NCBI GenBank assembly: GCA_002314915.1
Contig: DCHU01000029.1
Coordinates: 33,451 to 97,450, forward strand
Source of the DNA: Caryophanales bacterium UBA1744
GTDB taxonomy: Bacteria; Bacillota_I; Bacilli_A; RFN20; CAG-826
Length of the DNA stretch: 64,000 nt
Direction of reading: 5' to 3'
Shown: positions 9,077 through 16,494 of the stretch, one piece after another
Position numbering within the stretch: position 1 is the first letter of the stretch
How the letters are laid out: each line of letters starts with the position of its first letter
The notes under the pieces: generated by a model
The model's database searches: none
What the model saw: the letters and a program-made list of their open reading frames with translations, nothing else
What the model was told of the DNA's origin: nothing
Made by a program: the position numbers and the translations under genes

Positions 9077-9498
9077 TAGTCTTCTCCTCCTACTAATTCG
9101 TTGTATTTATCAACCGATAAGTTGAATGGATAAATCGTCTGGACTGAGTTATAGCCGAAAAGCAATGGAGCCATATCGCTGTTGTCAAGACGCACATAAA
9201 CGTGCTTGATGTGATATCTGACTTCGGATAACTGAGCCAAGAAAAGATTCAAGCAGTCATCACCTGTTGCGATGATTACTCTATCAACTTCTTTGATGTG
9301 ACATTTGTTTTCTAATGTTTCAACGTCTGATGCGTCACCGATGATCTTCTCGCCTGAGAACTGATCGGAATCGTCTAAACGTTCGAATGAGCTGCCGATT
9401 TCATCTACAACGTAAACGTTGTATTTTTCTTCGGCATAACGGTTAGCAAGGGCTGCGCCTAGCTTACCACATCCAATAATGAGTACTCTATTTGCCAT
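9076..9498 (-). CDS. TrkA-N (RCK_N only) nucleotide-binding protein
   Basis: 140 aa, consisting of an RCK_N Rossmann domain alone: RVLIIGCGKLGAALA gives an intact GxGxxG, the acidic VVDE ends strand 2, and GDASD follows. There is no RCK_C domain, so half the size of normal TrkA (~220 aa). AAGGAGG lies 6-7 nt before the ATG. First gene of the K+ uptake operon; it probably pairs with the 230-aa RCK protein to form a mixed gating ring (inference). Confidence 0.85.
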   Translation of the reverse strand: MANRVLIIGCGKLGAALANRYAEEKYNVYVVDEIGSSFERLDDSDQFSGEKIIGDASDVETLENKCHIKEVDRVIIATGDDCLNLFLAQLSEVRYHIKHVYVRLDNSDMAPLLFGYNSVQTIYPFNLSVDKYNELVGGED

Positions 9499-9523
9499 GT
9501 TTTACCTCCTTGGATACGGGGCA

Positions 9524-9552
9524 AGTATACTCCCCTATTCTAGGGGAATCAA
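9524..9552 (-). promoter_or_regulatory. Promoter of the trk operon with palindrome in the spacer
   Basis: Minus strand: -35 TTGATT (9547-9552), 17 bp, -10 TATACT (9524-9529). The spacer is filled by a 15-bp palindrome CCCCTA-3-TAGGGG (9532-9546), placed as a repressor operator would be. The promoter overlaps the last codons of the DUF5662-like gene. Confidence 0.7.
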
Positions 9553-10140
9553 TTTTTCTTCGTAATGTAGTTCGTCAATAACCTCAACATCAGGGTACTT
9601 AGATGTAATTTCTAAGTACACTTTTTTGGTGTCTTTTTTCTTCAGGTTTTTCCAACCTGATGAGGCATATTGTTCAAAACACCAAGTGACGAATTCCTTG
9701 GTTGATTGAGTCATGTAGTAATGGGATTTTCTCTCGTTGAAGTAATCAAGAGGCATATTAGGTTTGAAGTTCTTGCGGGCATAGACCTTTGAAGCAGCGA
9801 TGACATCACAAACATATTCAACTGAATACTTGTATGGCATCGTCTTTGCTAGGACGTGTCCCTTGAAGAAATCGGCCCAATACTCCCAGTGGTGTTTGTT
9901 GCGTCCACAATGATGGAGACATACGGTTGATGCCATGTTCTCATTTAATCTTTGTTGGAACACCGGGGATGAGGTTCCCTGATAATACTTGGCTGAGTTA
10001 TGGAATTCGGTATAGGAGTATTTGCTGAGGTCATGGCCTAAAGCATGCCAGAAAATACCCATATGGAATCCGTTGCGGATAACCTGGTGTCTATGTTTTG
10101 TGATTGTTACAAAATGTTTGAATGGATGATAGCCGCTCAT
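9535..10140 (-). CDS. DUF5662-like protein, His-rich, HD-like
   Basis: 201 aa. I recognise the layout of DUF5662-type proteins: HKHFVTITKHRHQV..., FHMGIFWHALGHDLSKYSYTEF, LHHCGRNKHHWEYW, then a basic C-terminus. The HxxxH/HD and HHxxNxHHxE motifs look like metal ligands of an HD-domain phosphohydrolase fold, but no substrate is known to me. It overlaps the sirtuin gene by 4 nt (ATGA), so both are one transcription unit. Soluble, no signal peptide. Confidence 0.6.
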   Translation of the reverse strand: MSGYHPFKHFVTITKHRHQVIRNGFHMGIFWHALGHDLSKYSYTEFHNSAKYYQGTSSPVFQQRLNENMASTVCLHHCGRNKHHWEYWADFFKGHVLAKTMPYKYSVEYVCDVIAASKVYARKNFKPNMPLDYFNERKSHYYMTQSTKEFVTWCFEQYASSGWKNLKKKDTKKVYLEITSKYPDVEVIDELHYEEKLIPLE

Positions 10141-10865
10141 AAGAGAATCTCCTTAAGTACTCTACCAATATCATCATGGATGACGTAGTCAAATTTTCTA
10201 TCGAGAGGTGTTTCCTCTAAATTGATTAGGATGGATGTATCGCCTTGGAAGTATGAGATTAGTCCCGCTGCAGGATAAACATTTAGCGAAGTTCCGCCAA
10301 CTATGAGGACATCCGCTAGCTGAAGGTCGATAATCGCATGAGTTAGGATTGTCTCATTTAAAGGTTCCTCATATAAAACGACGTCCGGTTTTAAGAGTCC
10401 ACCACACTTTGGGCATTTAGGAATTCCATTCGGTTCGATATCATTAAGTTTGGTGAGATGCATGCACTCCTCGCAGTAGTATCTACGAACCGAACCGTGA
10501 AGTTCATAAACCTTCTTGGAACCGGCATCTTGGTGCAATCCATCGATGTTTTGCGTGAGAATAGCGAGGTTTTTGCCGCGTTTTTCGCATTCGGCAAGAG
10601 CTAAATGGGCGTCGTTTGGTTTAGCGTTAACATTCACCATGTTGTCCCAATAGAACTCATAGAAAATATCCGTGTGGTCAAAGAAATAAGAATGGGAGAG
10701 CATACGTTCATAGGAAATGCCGTACTTGTTTCTGATGTTATAGATTCCCTGTGGAGAGCGGAAATCAGGTATTCCGGACGCGGTTGATACCCCTGCTCCA
10801 CCAAGAAAAACAATGCGTTCCGCCTTCTTGATGATTGCCTTGATTTCTTCAATGTTATTTTGCAT
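10137..10865 (-). CDS. cobB: NAD-dependent protein deacylase, Sir2 family
   Basis: 242 aa from the ATG at 10865. Motifs in order: GAGVSTASGIPDFRSPQGIY (NAD binding), TQNIDGLHQDAG with catalytic His in ELHGS, a zinc ribbon CEEC...CPKC, PDVVLYEE, GTSLNVYPAA. Removes acyl groups from lysines using NAD+. An in-frame TTG at 10895 lies inside the preceding terminator and is unlikely to be the start; ATG 10877 is another option. There is no Shine-Dalgarno sequence, but TATGAT sits 7 nt before the ATG, so the message may be leaderless. Cotranscribed with the DUF5662-like gene. Confidence 0.88.
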   Translation of the reverse strand: MQNNIEEIKAIIKKAERIVFLGGAGVSTASGIPDFRSPQGIYNIRNKYGISYERMLSHSYFFDHTDIFYEFYWDNMVNVNAKPNDAHLALAECEKRGKNLAILTQNIDGLHQDAGSKKVYELHGSVRRYYCEECMHLTKLNDIEPNGIPKCPKCGGLLKPDVVLYEEPLNETILTHAIIDLQLADVLIVGGTSLNVYPAAGLISYFQGDTSILINLEETPLDRKFDYVIHDDIGRVLKEILL

Positions 10866-10882
10866 ATAACATATCATATAAC

Positions 10883-10903
10883 AAAAAAGCCCCAAATGGG
10901 GCT
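10883..10903 (-). terminator. Terminator of the MscS gene
   Basis: Stem AGCCCC / GGGGCT, 4-nt loop, then TTTTTT on the minus strand, 18 nt after the mscS-like stop. Confidence 0.85.
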
Positions 10904-10920
10904 CTTAAATATAAGAATGT

Positions 10921-12168
10921 TTATTTGTCGTGAAGAATTACTTTGTGGCCTTTTGATGAGAACTCGCTAGAACTAACGATTCCATCCTGCTGTAACTGTC
11001 CTAAAACCTTTGTGGCGGTCGGGAATCCGAGGTTGAATGTTTTCTGAAGTCTTCCTACTGAGCAATATTCCCAAGACATGACCTTATTGATGATCTTTCC
11101 ATAATCATCGTCTTCTTCCTGAGCAACTGCTTTTGGTTCTTCCTTAACTTCAGGGATTCCAGTGATTTTCGGAGATGGCTCAGCTTGGCTGTCATGGATG
11201 ACGACTTGCTGGAATGGGATGTTGATATGATGTTCATCAAACATGATCTTTATTGCTCTGTTGAGATCTCTTCCCACCTGGAATCTGTTCTCTTCTTTGC
11301 ACTTAGCGATGAACTTGAGTTCGATGCCGGATGCACCCAATTCTGAAACGCCTAAATAAATAACGTCTCCGATGCAGTTAGGGATTGTGGAATTAAGATC
11401 ATGGATTTCTGCTTTGATGATTGCTTCAACATCTTTGATGTTCGCACTGTATTCAATCTGAACAACAGACACCGCAACAGAGAGATTGTTTGTCATGTTG
11501 ATGAGTGTTCTGATGTCTGAGTTATTGATGATTTTGACATTGCCTCCAGCATCGACAAGTTGGGTTGTTCTAATACCGATTTCAGTAACTGTTCCTCTGA
11601 AATCGTCGATGACGATGATGTCACCAACATCAAAGAGTTTTTCAAATACGATGAAGATACCTGCTATGACATCTTCGATGAGTGGCTGAACACCAAGACC
11701 GACGATAATGGAGATAATTCCTGCCGATGCGAGGAGAGTAACTCCATCCACCCCTAATGCGCCGAGAACGGCGAATATCGCGATGAGTGCGGCTAAATAC
11801 TTAATGAACGATGATAAGAGGCTCATCAACGCCTTCCTCTTAACATAAGCTGTTGAGATATAGATGATGAATCTAATTGTGTTGGATAAGGTTAGCAAAA
11901 CAATGAGGATTGAGGCGACACGAAGCACGATTGCACCTTCTGGCATTCCTTCAATTGTTCCGATATCCCAGAACTTGAAGAAGTTCATGGCCTGGTAAAT
12001 CCATTGTGCACTTGCCGGGAAGATAACCCCGCCAAGGAACATTATCGTTGTGTAGATAATTCCGACGACGAGGGCGACGATAAAGACTGGGCTGAGTTTG
12101 GCTCTCTCATTCTTGATTCTCTTTTTTGCTTCTTTTGCGTCTTTTTTGATGTCTTCGTTAATATTCAT
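10921..12168 (-). CDS. MscS-family mechanosensitive channel with FtsK-gamma-like C-terminal domain
   Basis: 415 aa. An N-terminal cytoplasmic helix is followed by membrane segments near 25-48, 75-100 and 120-165; the last is the MscS pore helix region (LLASAGIISIIVGLGVQPLIED), followed by the beta domain FDVGDIIVIDDFRGTVTEIGIRTTQL and the alpha/beta vestibule to about residue 300. After a Pro/Glu linker, residues about 350-413 form a small winged-helix-like domain: VGRLQKTFNLGFPTATKVLGQLQQDGIV...SKGHKVIL. That pattern (RLQ..F.IGF.RA..L...L...GIV....GSK.R.V) matches the gamma domain of FtsK/SpoIIIE, which reads DNA. Such a domain on a membrane channel is unusual. AAGGAGG 5 nt before the ATG. 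Confidence 0.85.
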   Translation of the reverse strand: MNINEDIKKDAKEAKKRIKNERAKLSPVFIVALVVGIIYTTIMFLGGVIFPASAQWIYQAMNFFKFWDIGTIEGMPEGAIVLRVASILIVLLTLSNTIRFIIYISTAYVKRKALMSLLSSFIKYLAALIAIFAVLGALGVDGVTLLASAGIISIIVGLGVQPLIEDVIAGIFIVFEKLFDVGDIIVIDDFRGTVTEIGIRTTQLVDAGGNVKIINNSDIRTLINMTNNLSVAVSVVQIEYSANIKDVEAIIKAEIHDLNSTIPNCIGDVIYLGVSELGASGIELKFIAKCKEENRFQVGRDLNRAIKIMFDEHHINIPFQQVVIHDSQAEPSPKITGIPEVKEEPKAVAQEEDDDYGKIINKVMSWEYCSVGRLQKTFNLGFPTATKVLGQLQQDGIVSSSEFSSKGHKVILHDK

Positions 12169-12192
12169 GTTTATCCTCCTTCGAAAGATAGT

Positions 12193-12966
12193 TTAAGCGA
12201 TTGTGAATTCCGTTCCAACTAGTGGCACAGATATTTCGGTTCCATCAAACCTCGTGATGGATCCAAATGTGATGAAATACATCTCACCCGATACAGATTC
12301 AACAGTTCCGTTCGTTGATTCGAATGTGTCTCCTTGAGCGATGAGTTCTCCATTCTCATAGATATACATATCTAGAGTTCCATAGAAAGCATAGGATGCA
12401 AAGTGGGTAAACCCGCTTAAATCACCGCTTGTATAAGTGACACTATAATCCATTCCGTCGAATGTGCACGAAGCGTCTAGAACGCCTCTTTTTGTTTCTA
12501 TGGTTGTGGTGTCTGTATACGTTTGCTGTAATAAGTCCATTACCCTCAAGTCATAGTCTCCAGAGTAGAGCGGAATTGTATCAATGAAGTATTCTTCTTC
12601 ATCATGGTAAATGGTATTTGAGTAGTCAAAATCCCCACAAATCAGCTTAATATCCTGTATATTTGCCGATTTTACAGGCATTGTAATGGCCATCTGACCA
12701 TTATCCTCTACCTTGGATCTGGATATCATTACAACCGCAATTGCAGTGACTGATGTGGCGCCGATTGCAAGGGCCGTAACGATAGTTTTGACCTGGTTGG
12801 CTTTTCTCTTTTCTCTAGCGCTTGTGGCGTGTTCTCGATTCAATGTCGAAAGAACGTACTTGGCATCCTGATACTCGTCGCCAAGCCGTGGGGTTGGATC
12901 GCTCTTAACTTCTTCGTAGGAGTATCCAAATTCTTTTTCGGTTTCGTTCTTTGAATCGTATGACAT
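12193..12966 (-). CDS. Unknown single-pass membrane protein
   Basis: 257 aa from ATG 12966 (an upstream TTG at 12999 is also in frame). About 60 charged cytoplasmic residues precede one membrane segment (about 62-82, TIVTALAIGATSVTAIAVVMI), and the rest is a beta-rich, Asp/Thr-rich extracellular domain. No family recognised. The topology (short basic cytosolic tail, one helix, outside domain) is like that of anti-sigma or sensor proteins, but no partner is adjacent. No Shine-Dalgarno site is visible. Lies 24 nt upstream of the MscS gene on the same strand, possibly cotranscribed. Confidence 0.6.
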   Translation of the reverse strand: MSYDSKNETEKEFGYSYEEVKSDPTPRLGDEYQDAKYVLSTLNREHATSAREKRKANQVKTIVTALAIGATSVTAIAVVMISRSKVEDNGQMAITMPVKSANIQDIKLICGDFDYSNTIYHDEEEYFIDTIPLYSGDYDLRVMDLLQQTYTDTTTIETKRGVLDASCTFDGMDYSVTYTSGDLSGFTHFASYAFYGTLDMYIYENGELIAQGDTFESTNGTVESVSGEMYFITFGSITRFDGTEISVPLVGTEFTIA

Positions 12967-13080
12967 GTGGTTGTCTGCAAGGCATTTTCTTTGCAGCAAA
13001 TAATCATATCATTTTATTCTTTCTTTTGAATGAATAACCATTCTTCTGTTTGGAGATATGGCGATTTTATCAAAGTTTCT

Positions 13081-13109
13081 TTGAAACATTGCACAATTGA
13101 AGATACACT
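13081..13109 (+). promoter_or_regulatory. Promoter of the 13138 lipoprotein
   Basis: TTGAAA (13081-13086), 17 bp, TACACT (13104-13109); AAAGGAGAG follows before the ATG. Confidence 0.6.
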
Positions 13110-13137
13110 ATATCAGCACTTCATAAAGGAGAGAAAT

Positions 13138-13890
13138 ATGAAGAAATCATTATTAGGATTATTAATGGCAGCACCACTTATGCTCGCTGCATGTGGCGGA
13201 GGCAACACACCAGTTGAACCAGTTTCATCTGAAGAAGGGAGCGTTGCTCCTTCTGGATACAAATACACTGCTACATTCAAAGAAAACTCAGGCTTTGCAC
13301 TTACAGGCGTTAAGGCTCAGTGGTGCGACACCACTTCCGGAATCTGCAAAACTCCAGTCGAGGTCAATGACAAAGGATATGCTGAAGCATACTTTGAAGA
13401 GTTATCAAATTACTATGTCCACGTTGTTGGATATAACACAGCAGAATGGGCATTCAACCCATATGCTCACATCGCTACACCAGAGAATAGAGATGTCGAG
13501 ATCAAGATGACATATGTCGCTCTTGGTGATGTAGAACACACAGCAAATACCTACATGACATGTCTCCAGACAATCTCAGACGTTGCATATAACATAACCC
13601 TCTCGCAGGACGAATCGTTCTACTTGGTATTCAACAACACCGGGGAACAGTCATACTCAATCGAGTCATGGCAGAGCGACGCAAACGCTGCAATGAAGGT
13701 TGAGCAAATCAACGGTTATGATGAAACTGTGATTGGCGAAGGCGTTGAAGCAGAGAACGGCAACTTCAAATATGAGTTCTCTCACAACACAACAGACAGG
13801 GTATCTTCCTATTTCAAAATCACATTAACGAACAACCCATATAGAAGCGGAAAGCCTTACACATTCCCATTCTCTATCGTTGAGAAATAA
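13138..13890 (+). CDS. Lipoprotein of unknown function
   Basis: 250 aa. The ATG at 13138 has AAAGGAGAGAA before it and starts a lipoprotein signal peptide MKKSLLGLLMAAPLMLAACG with lipobox LAAC; in-frame sequence further upstream is ignored. A Ser/Glu linker leads to a beta-rich domain: YTATFKENSGFALTGVKAQWCD resembles prealbumin-like/Cna-B folds, with two Cys (WCD, ICK) that could form a disulfide. The second half is another beta sandwich. No enzyme motif. Monocistronic, with its own promoter and a terminator shared with the convergent neighbour. Confidence 0.8.
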   Translation: MKKSLLGLLMAAPLMLAACGGGNTPVEPVSSEEGSVAPSGYKYTATFKENSGFALTGVKAQWCDTTSGICKTPVEVNDKGYAEAYFEELSNYYVHVVGYNTAEWAFNPYAHIATPENRDVEIKMTYVALGDVEHTANTYMTCLQTISDVAYNITLSQDESFYLVFNNTGEQSYSIESWQSDANAAMKVEQINGYDETVIGEGVEAENGNFKYEFSHNTTDRVSSYFKITLTNNPYRSGKPYTFPFSIVEK

Positions 13891-13904
13891 GCGCAAAACA
13901 AACA

Positions 13905-13929
13905 AAAATCCCGGAAATCCCGGGATTTT
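13905..13929. terminator. Bidirectional terminator between convergent genes
   Basis: Perfect 10-bp stem AAAATCCCGG / CCGGGATTTT with a 5-nt loop. It serves the plus-strand lipoprotein and the minus-strand polyferredoxin gene. Confidence 0.85.
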
Positions 13930-13937
13930 CTTTTATT

Positions 13938-15512
13938 TTACTTTGCGATTCCAAGCATTTCGGCATAACACTCAAGGGTGTCCATTCCGATTGCATTTGT
14001 CTCCACACCGATGATCACGCCTTCACTGTCAAGGACGACCGTAATAGGGAATCCGTTGGTCGTGAAGTGTGATGCATACGATGCGTTGTAGTCCATACCG
14101 AAGTCCATGTACATCGTTGTCCAGTCAACTTCAGGTCTCTCTTCTGAGATGTAGTCCCTGCACTCCTCTTTGGTATCAATAGAGTCAAGGATGATTAAAT
14201 CTAAGTCGCCTTGATACTTGTTGTAGAAATCCTGGAAGTGAGGCATTTCAGTCTTGCAACCAGCACAGTCGACATACCAGAAGTTAAGGATGGTTGGCGT
14301 TCCGTAATGGTCAGAGATTGTCCATGTTCCGTCGCTTCTAACAAGGTCGAATGTTGCATCAGGCGCAATCATACCGACTTGATATCCCTCAGGAACAGTA
14401 TCGAAGAAATTGTAATAGACAAGCGCAGCGCTTAAGACAACAGTCATTGTTACGCCGACGCCAATTGCCCAACCTTTTTTAAGTTTGTTTCTTGGCTTAG
14501 GGTTCTTTGCGATTGCCTCTGGTCTGATTCTCTCCTGCTTAACAGGTTCAACAACCACTGGTGTTTCGTTCTTGTTTGCCATCTCTGCAAGATTGAGTTT
14601 TCTCTCTGGGATTGGAGTCTCGATTGCGTTAGGAGCAAGGAAGATCTTATCGCCCTTCCACTTGATTGCGTTAACAGGGCAAACAGGGATACATTCTCCG
14701 CAAGAGATACATTCGTGGTCACCAACGTGTTTGATGTCCATCTTACATTTATCTAAGCAAAGTCCGCAGTTTGTGCATGTAACAGGGTCATATTCAACGC
14801 CGAACAAGGCGATTTTGTTGAAGAAACCATAGATTGCGCCAAGTGGGCAGAAGAATCTGCAGAAGAATCTATAGATGAACATTGAGGCCACGATGAACAC
14901 CATAAGAAGACTGAACTTCCAGGTGAACAGAGGTCCCATATCACCCATGTTTGCAGGGTCTGACATTAAGAAGAGAGAACCTTCAAAAGTGCCAACTGGG
15001 CAGATGTATTTACAGAAGGCAGGAATCTGCATTCCGATGAATGAATACATGATTGGGATTGTGACAACGAATACGGCAAGGATTACATATTTGAGGTATG
15101 ATGCAATTCTTGACCATTTGGATTTCTTGAGTTTTGGAGTCTTTACCTTGTAAGCGAACTCTTGGAGCATACCAACTGGGCAAAGCCATCCGCAGATGGT
15201 TCTTCCGCAGATGAGTCCGAAGAGCATGATGCATCCAATTACATAGTAAGGCGTTCTTGTATCAGCGGATTCGAGTGAGTTCTGAAGTGCACCTAAAGGA
15301 CATGTTCCAATAGCACCTGGGCATGAATAGCAGTTGAAACCAGGCAAGCATGCATACTTGGTGTTGCCAGTGTAGATGCTCGCGTTGATGAAGCCTTTGA
15401 TGTTTGCGTTGTAAAGAAGCGCTACATAGAGCTGAACGATTCTACGTCTGGTTGGTGCATGGTCTTTTAACCAACCCCATACGTTTTTGAAGAACTGTTT
15501 AATCTTATTCAT
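13938..15512 (-). CDS. Membrane polyferredoxin (NapH/4Fe-4S type) fused to TlpA-like thioredoxin
   Basis: 524 aa. N-terminal half: membrane segments interleaved with Cys motifs CYSCPGAIGTCPLGA, CGRTICGWLCPVGMLQEF, CKYICPVG and CRFFCPLG of the NapH/NosR-like family, then two ferredoxin clusters CTNCGLCLDKCKMD and CISCGECIPVCPVNA. After a basic linker and a further TM (about 340-362) comes an extracytoplasmic thioredoxin domain with active site NFWYVDCAGC (Cys near 416 and 419) and cis-Pro GFP. It looks like an electron conduit feeding a membrane-tethered thiol reductase. The ATG at 15512 is preferred over an in-frame TTG at 15521; it starts 2 nt after the upstream stop. Partner: the CXXC membrane protein before it. 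Confidence 0.88.
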   Translation of the reverse strand: MNKIKQFFKNVWGWLKDHAPTRRRIVQLYVALLYNANIKGFINASIYTGNTKYACLPGFNCYSCPGAIGTCPLGALQNSLESADTRTPYYVIGCIMLFGLICGRTICGWLCPVGMLQEFAYKVKTPKLKKSKWSRIASYLKYVILAVFVVTIPIMYSFIGMQIPAFCKYICPVGTFEGSLFLMSDPANMGDMGPLFTWKFSLLMVFIVASMFIYRFFCRFFCPLGAIYGFFNKIALFGVEYDPVTCTNCGLCLDKCKMDIKHVGDHECISCGECIPVCPVNAIKWKGDKIFLAPNAIETPIPERKLNLAEMANKNETPVVVEPVKQERIRPEAIAKNPKPRNKLKKGWAIGVGVTMTVVLSAALVYYNFFDTVPEGYQVGMIAPDATFDLVRSDGTWTISDHYGTPTILNFWYVDCAGCKTEMPHFQDFYNKYQGDLDLIILDSIDTKEECRDYISEERPEVDWTTMYMDFGMDYNASYASHFTTNGFPITVVLDSEGVIIGVETNAIGMDTLECYAEMLGIAK

Positions 15513-15513
15513 A

Positions 15514-16350
15514 CTATCCAATTCCTATGCACTCTTTGCAGATTGCGACTGCCTTCTTTAGAGCTTCTGCCGCTCCACCATTGAGGATACCTGCAACTAT
15601 AAATGTGATGGCCATAACCAAAATTACGCCTCTAATAATCCAAACAGATTTATCGTTAAGTTTTCTTCTTGGGAGTGGTCTTAAATCATTTTGAGAGGAT
15701 TTTAGCACTGCTTTTAACGATTCATATTCAAGTTTTGCCCATAGTTCATTGAGGGCAAACACGATTACTGCGGTTGCAAATGAGATAACGACGAATGGAA
15801 GAACATGCTCCATGCACTTAGCCATTTCCTGCATAAGAGGGATAGTCGCGGTCTCAACGAAATTGTTCTTGTTGAGCAAGTATCCATATGAGAGGCCCGC
15901 ACAGGCTGCTGTGATGACTAAGGACACAATGAAACCAATGAGTCTTCTTGTTTTGTATTTCTTAATGAGGGAGTATTCAATTTCCATTCCAACAACCGGT
16001 TCTTTAGGGAGTTTGGCTTCAAGCTCTCTGATGTTGTCAGCTTTGGCGCCTTTGTATCTCCATCTTCTTTCTTCATGAGGGAAGACGTATGAGAGGACAC
16101 CTGCCGTGACGAGCAATATACCCCATAGAATGACGATTGCCATGATTGGAGAGAATGCTGCCCATATGGTTTCTGGAGTATATGGATGGTCGTCCATAGT
16201 GCCTCTATATGTGGCAAATAACCACTGGACTCTAACGATGAAAAGAACACCAACAACGATGGTCAAAAGACCTAAGACTGCTTCTATAATGAAGCATGCC
16301 TTTTTGGCTGGTGTTAGCATTTTGAACTTCTCAATGAGGGCTTTCATCAT
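15514..16350 (-). CDS. Membrane protein with C-terminal CD1871A-like CXXC tail
   Basis: 278 aa, about six membrane segments. The C-terminus reads GAAEALKKAVAICKECIGIG, the signature of the small CD1871A-family CXXC proteins that in clostridia precede a 4Fe-4S membrane protein. Here the motif ends a protein several times larger, so the usual ~45-aa peptide appears fused to an extra 4-TM N-terminal part (residues 1-235, unrecognised). It is followed directly by the polyferredoxin-thioredoxin gene, so the CXXC probably passes electrons to or from it. TATAAT is only 6 nt before the first ATG and no Shine-Dalgarno site is present. Confidence 0.75.
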   Translation of the reverse strand: MMKALIEKFKMLTPAKKACFIIEAVLGLLTIVVGVLFIVRVQWLFATYRGTMDDHPYTPETIWAAFSPIMAIVILWGILLVTAGVLSYVFPHEERRWRYKGAKADNIRELEAKLPKEPVVGMEIEYSLIKKYKTRRLIGFIVSLVITAACAGLSYGYLLNKNNFVETATIPLMQEMAKCMEHVLPFVVISFATAVIVFALNELWAKLEYESLKAVLKSSQNDLRPLPRRKLNDKSVWIIRGVILVMAITFIVAGILNGGAAEALKKAVAICKECIGIG

Positions 16351-16356
16351 GAGCCG

Positions 16357-16386
16357 ATTATAAATTAACTAAGGTTTAAAACTCAA
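16357..16386 (-). promoter_or_regulatory. Promoter, leaderless type, of the CXXC/polyferredoxin operon
   Basis: Minus strand: TTGAGT (16381-16386), 18 bp, TATAAT (16357-16362), then 6 nt to the ATG. Transcription should start at or within a base or two of the start codon. Confidence 0.65.
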
Positions 16387-16457
16387 TTATTTATAATAAA
16401 AAACCATTTTTGTTGACGTTGATAAGCAATTTTTGGTTAGTTTTCAGAATGTTTGGA

Positions 16458-16489
16458 TATAATACGCATGTATATCGATACATAAGGAG
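16458..16489 (+). promoter_or_regulatory. -10 element and ribosome binding site of pepF
   Basis: TATAAT at 16458-16463 (weak -35 near TTGGTT, 19 bp upstream) and AAGGAG at 16484-16489, 5 nt before the ATG. It diverges from the leaderless promoter about 100 bp away. Confidence 0.5.
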
Positions 16490-16494
16490 ACCAT

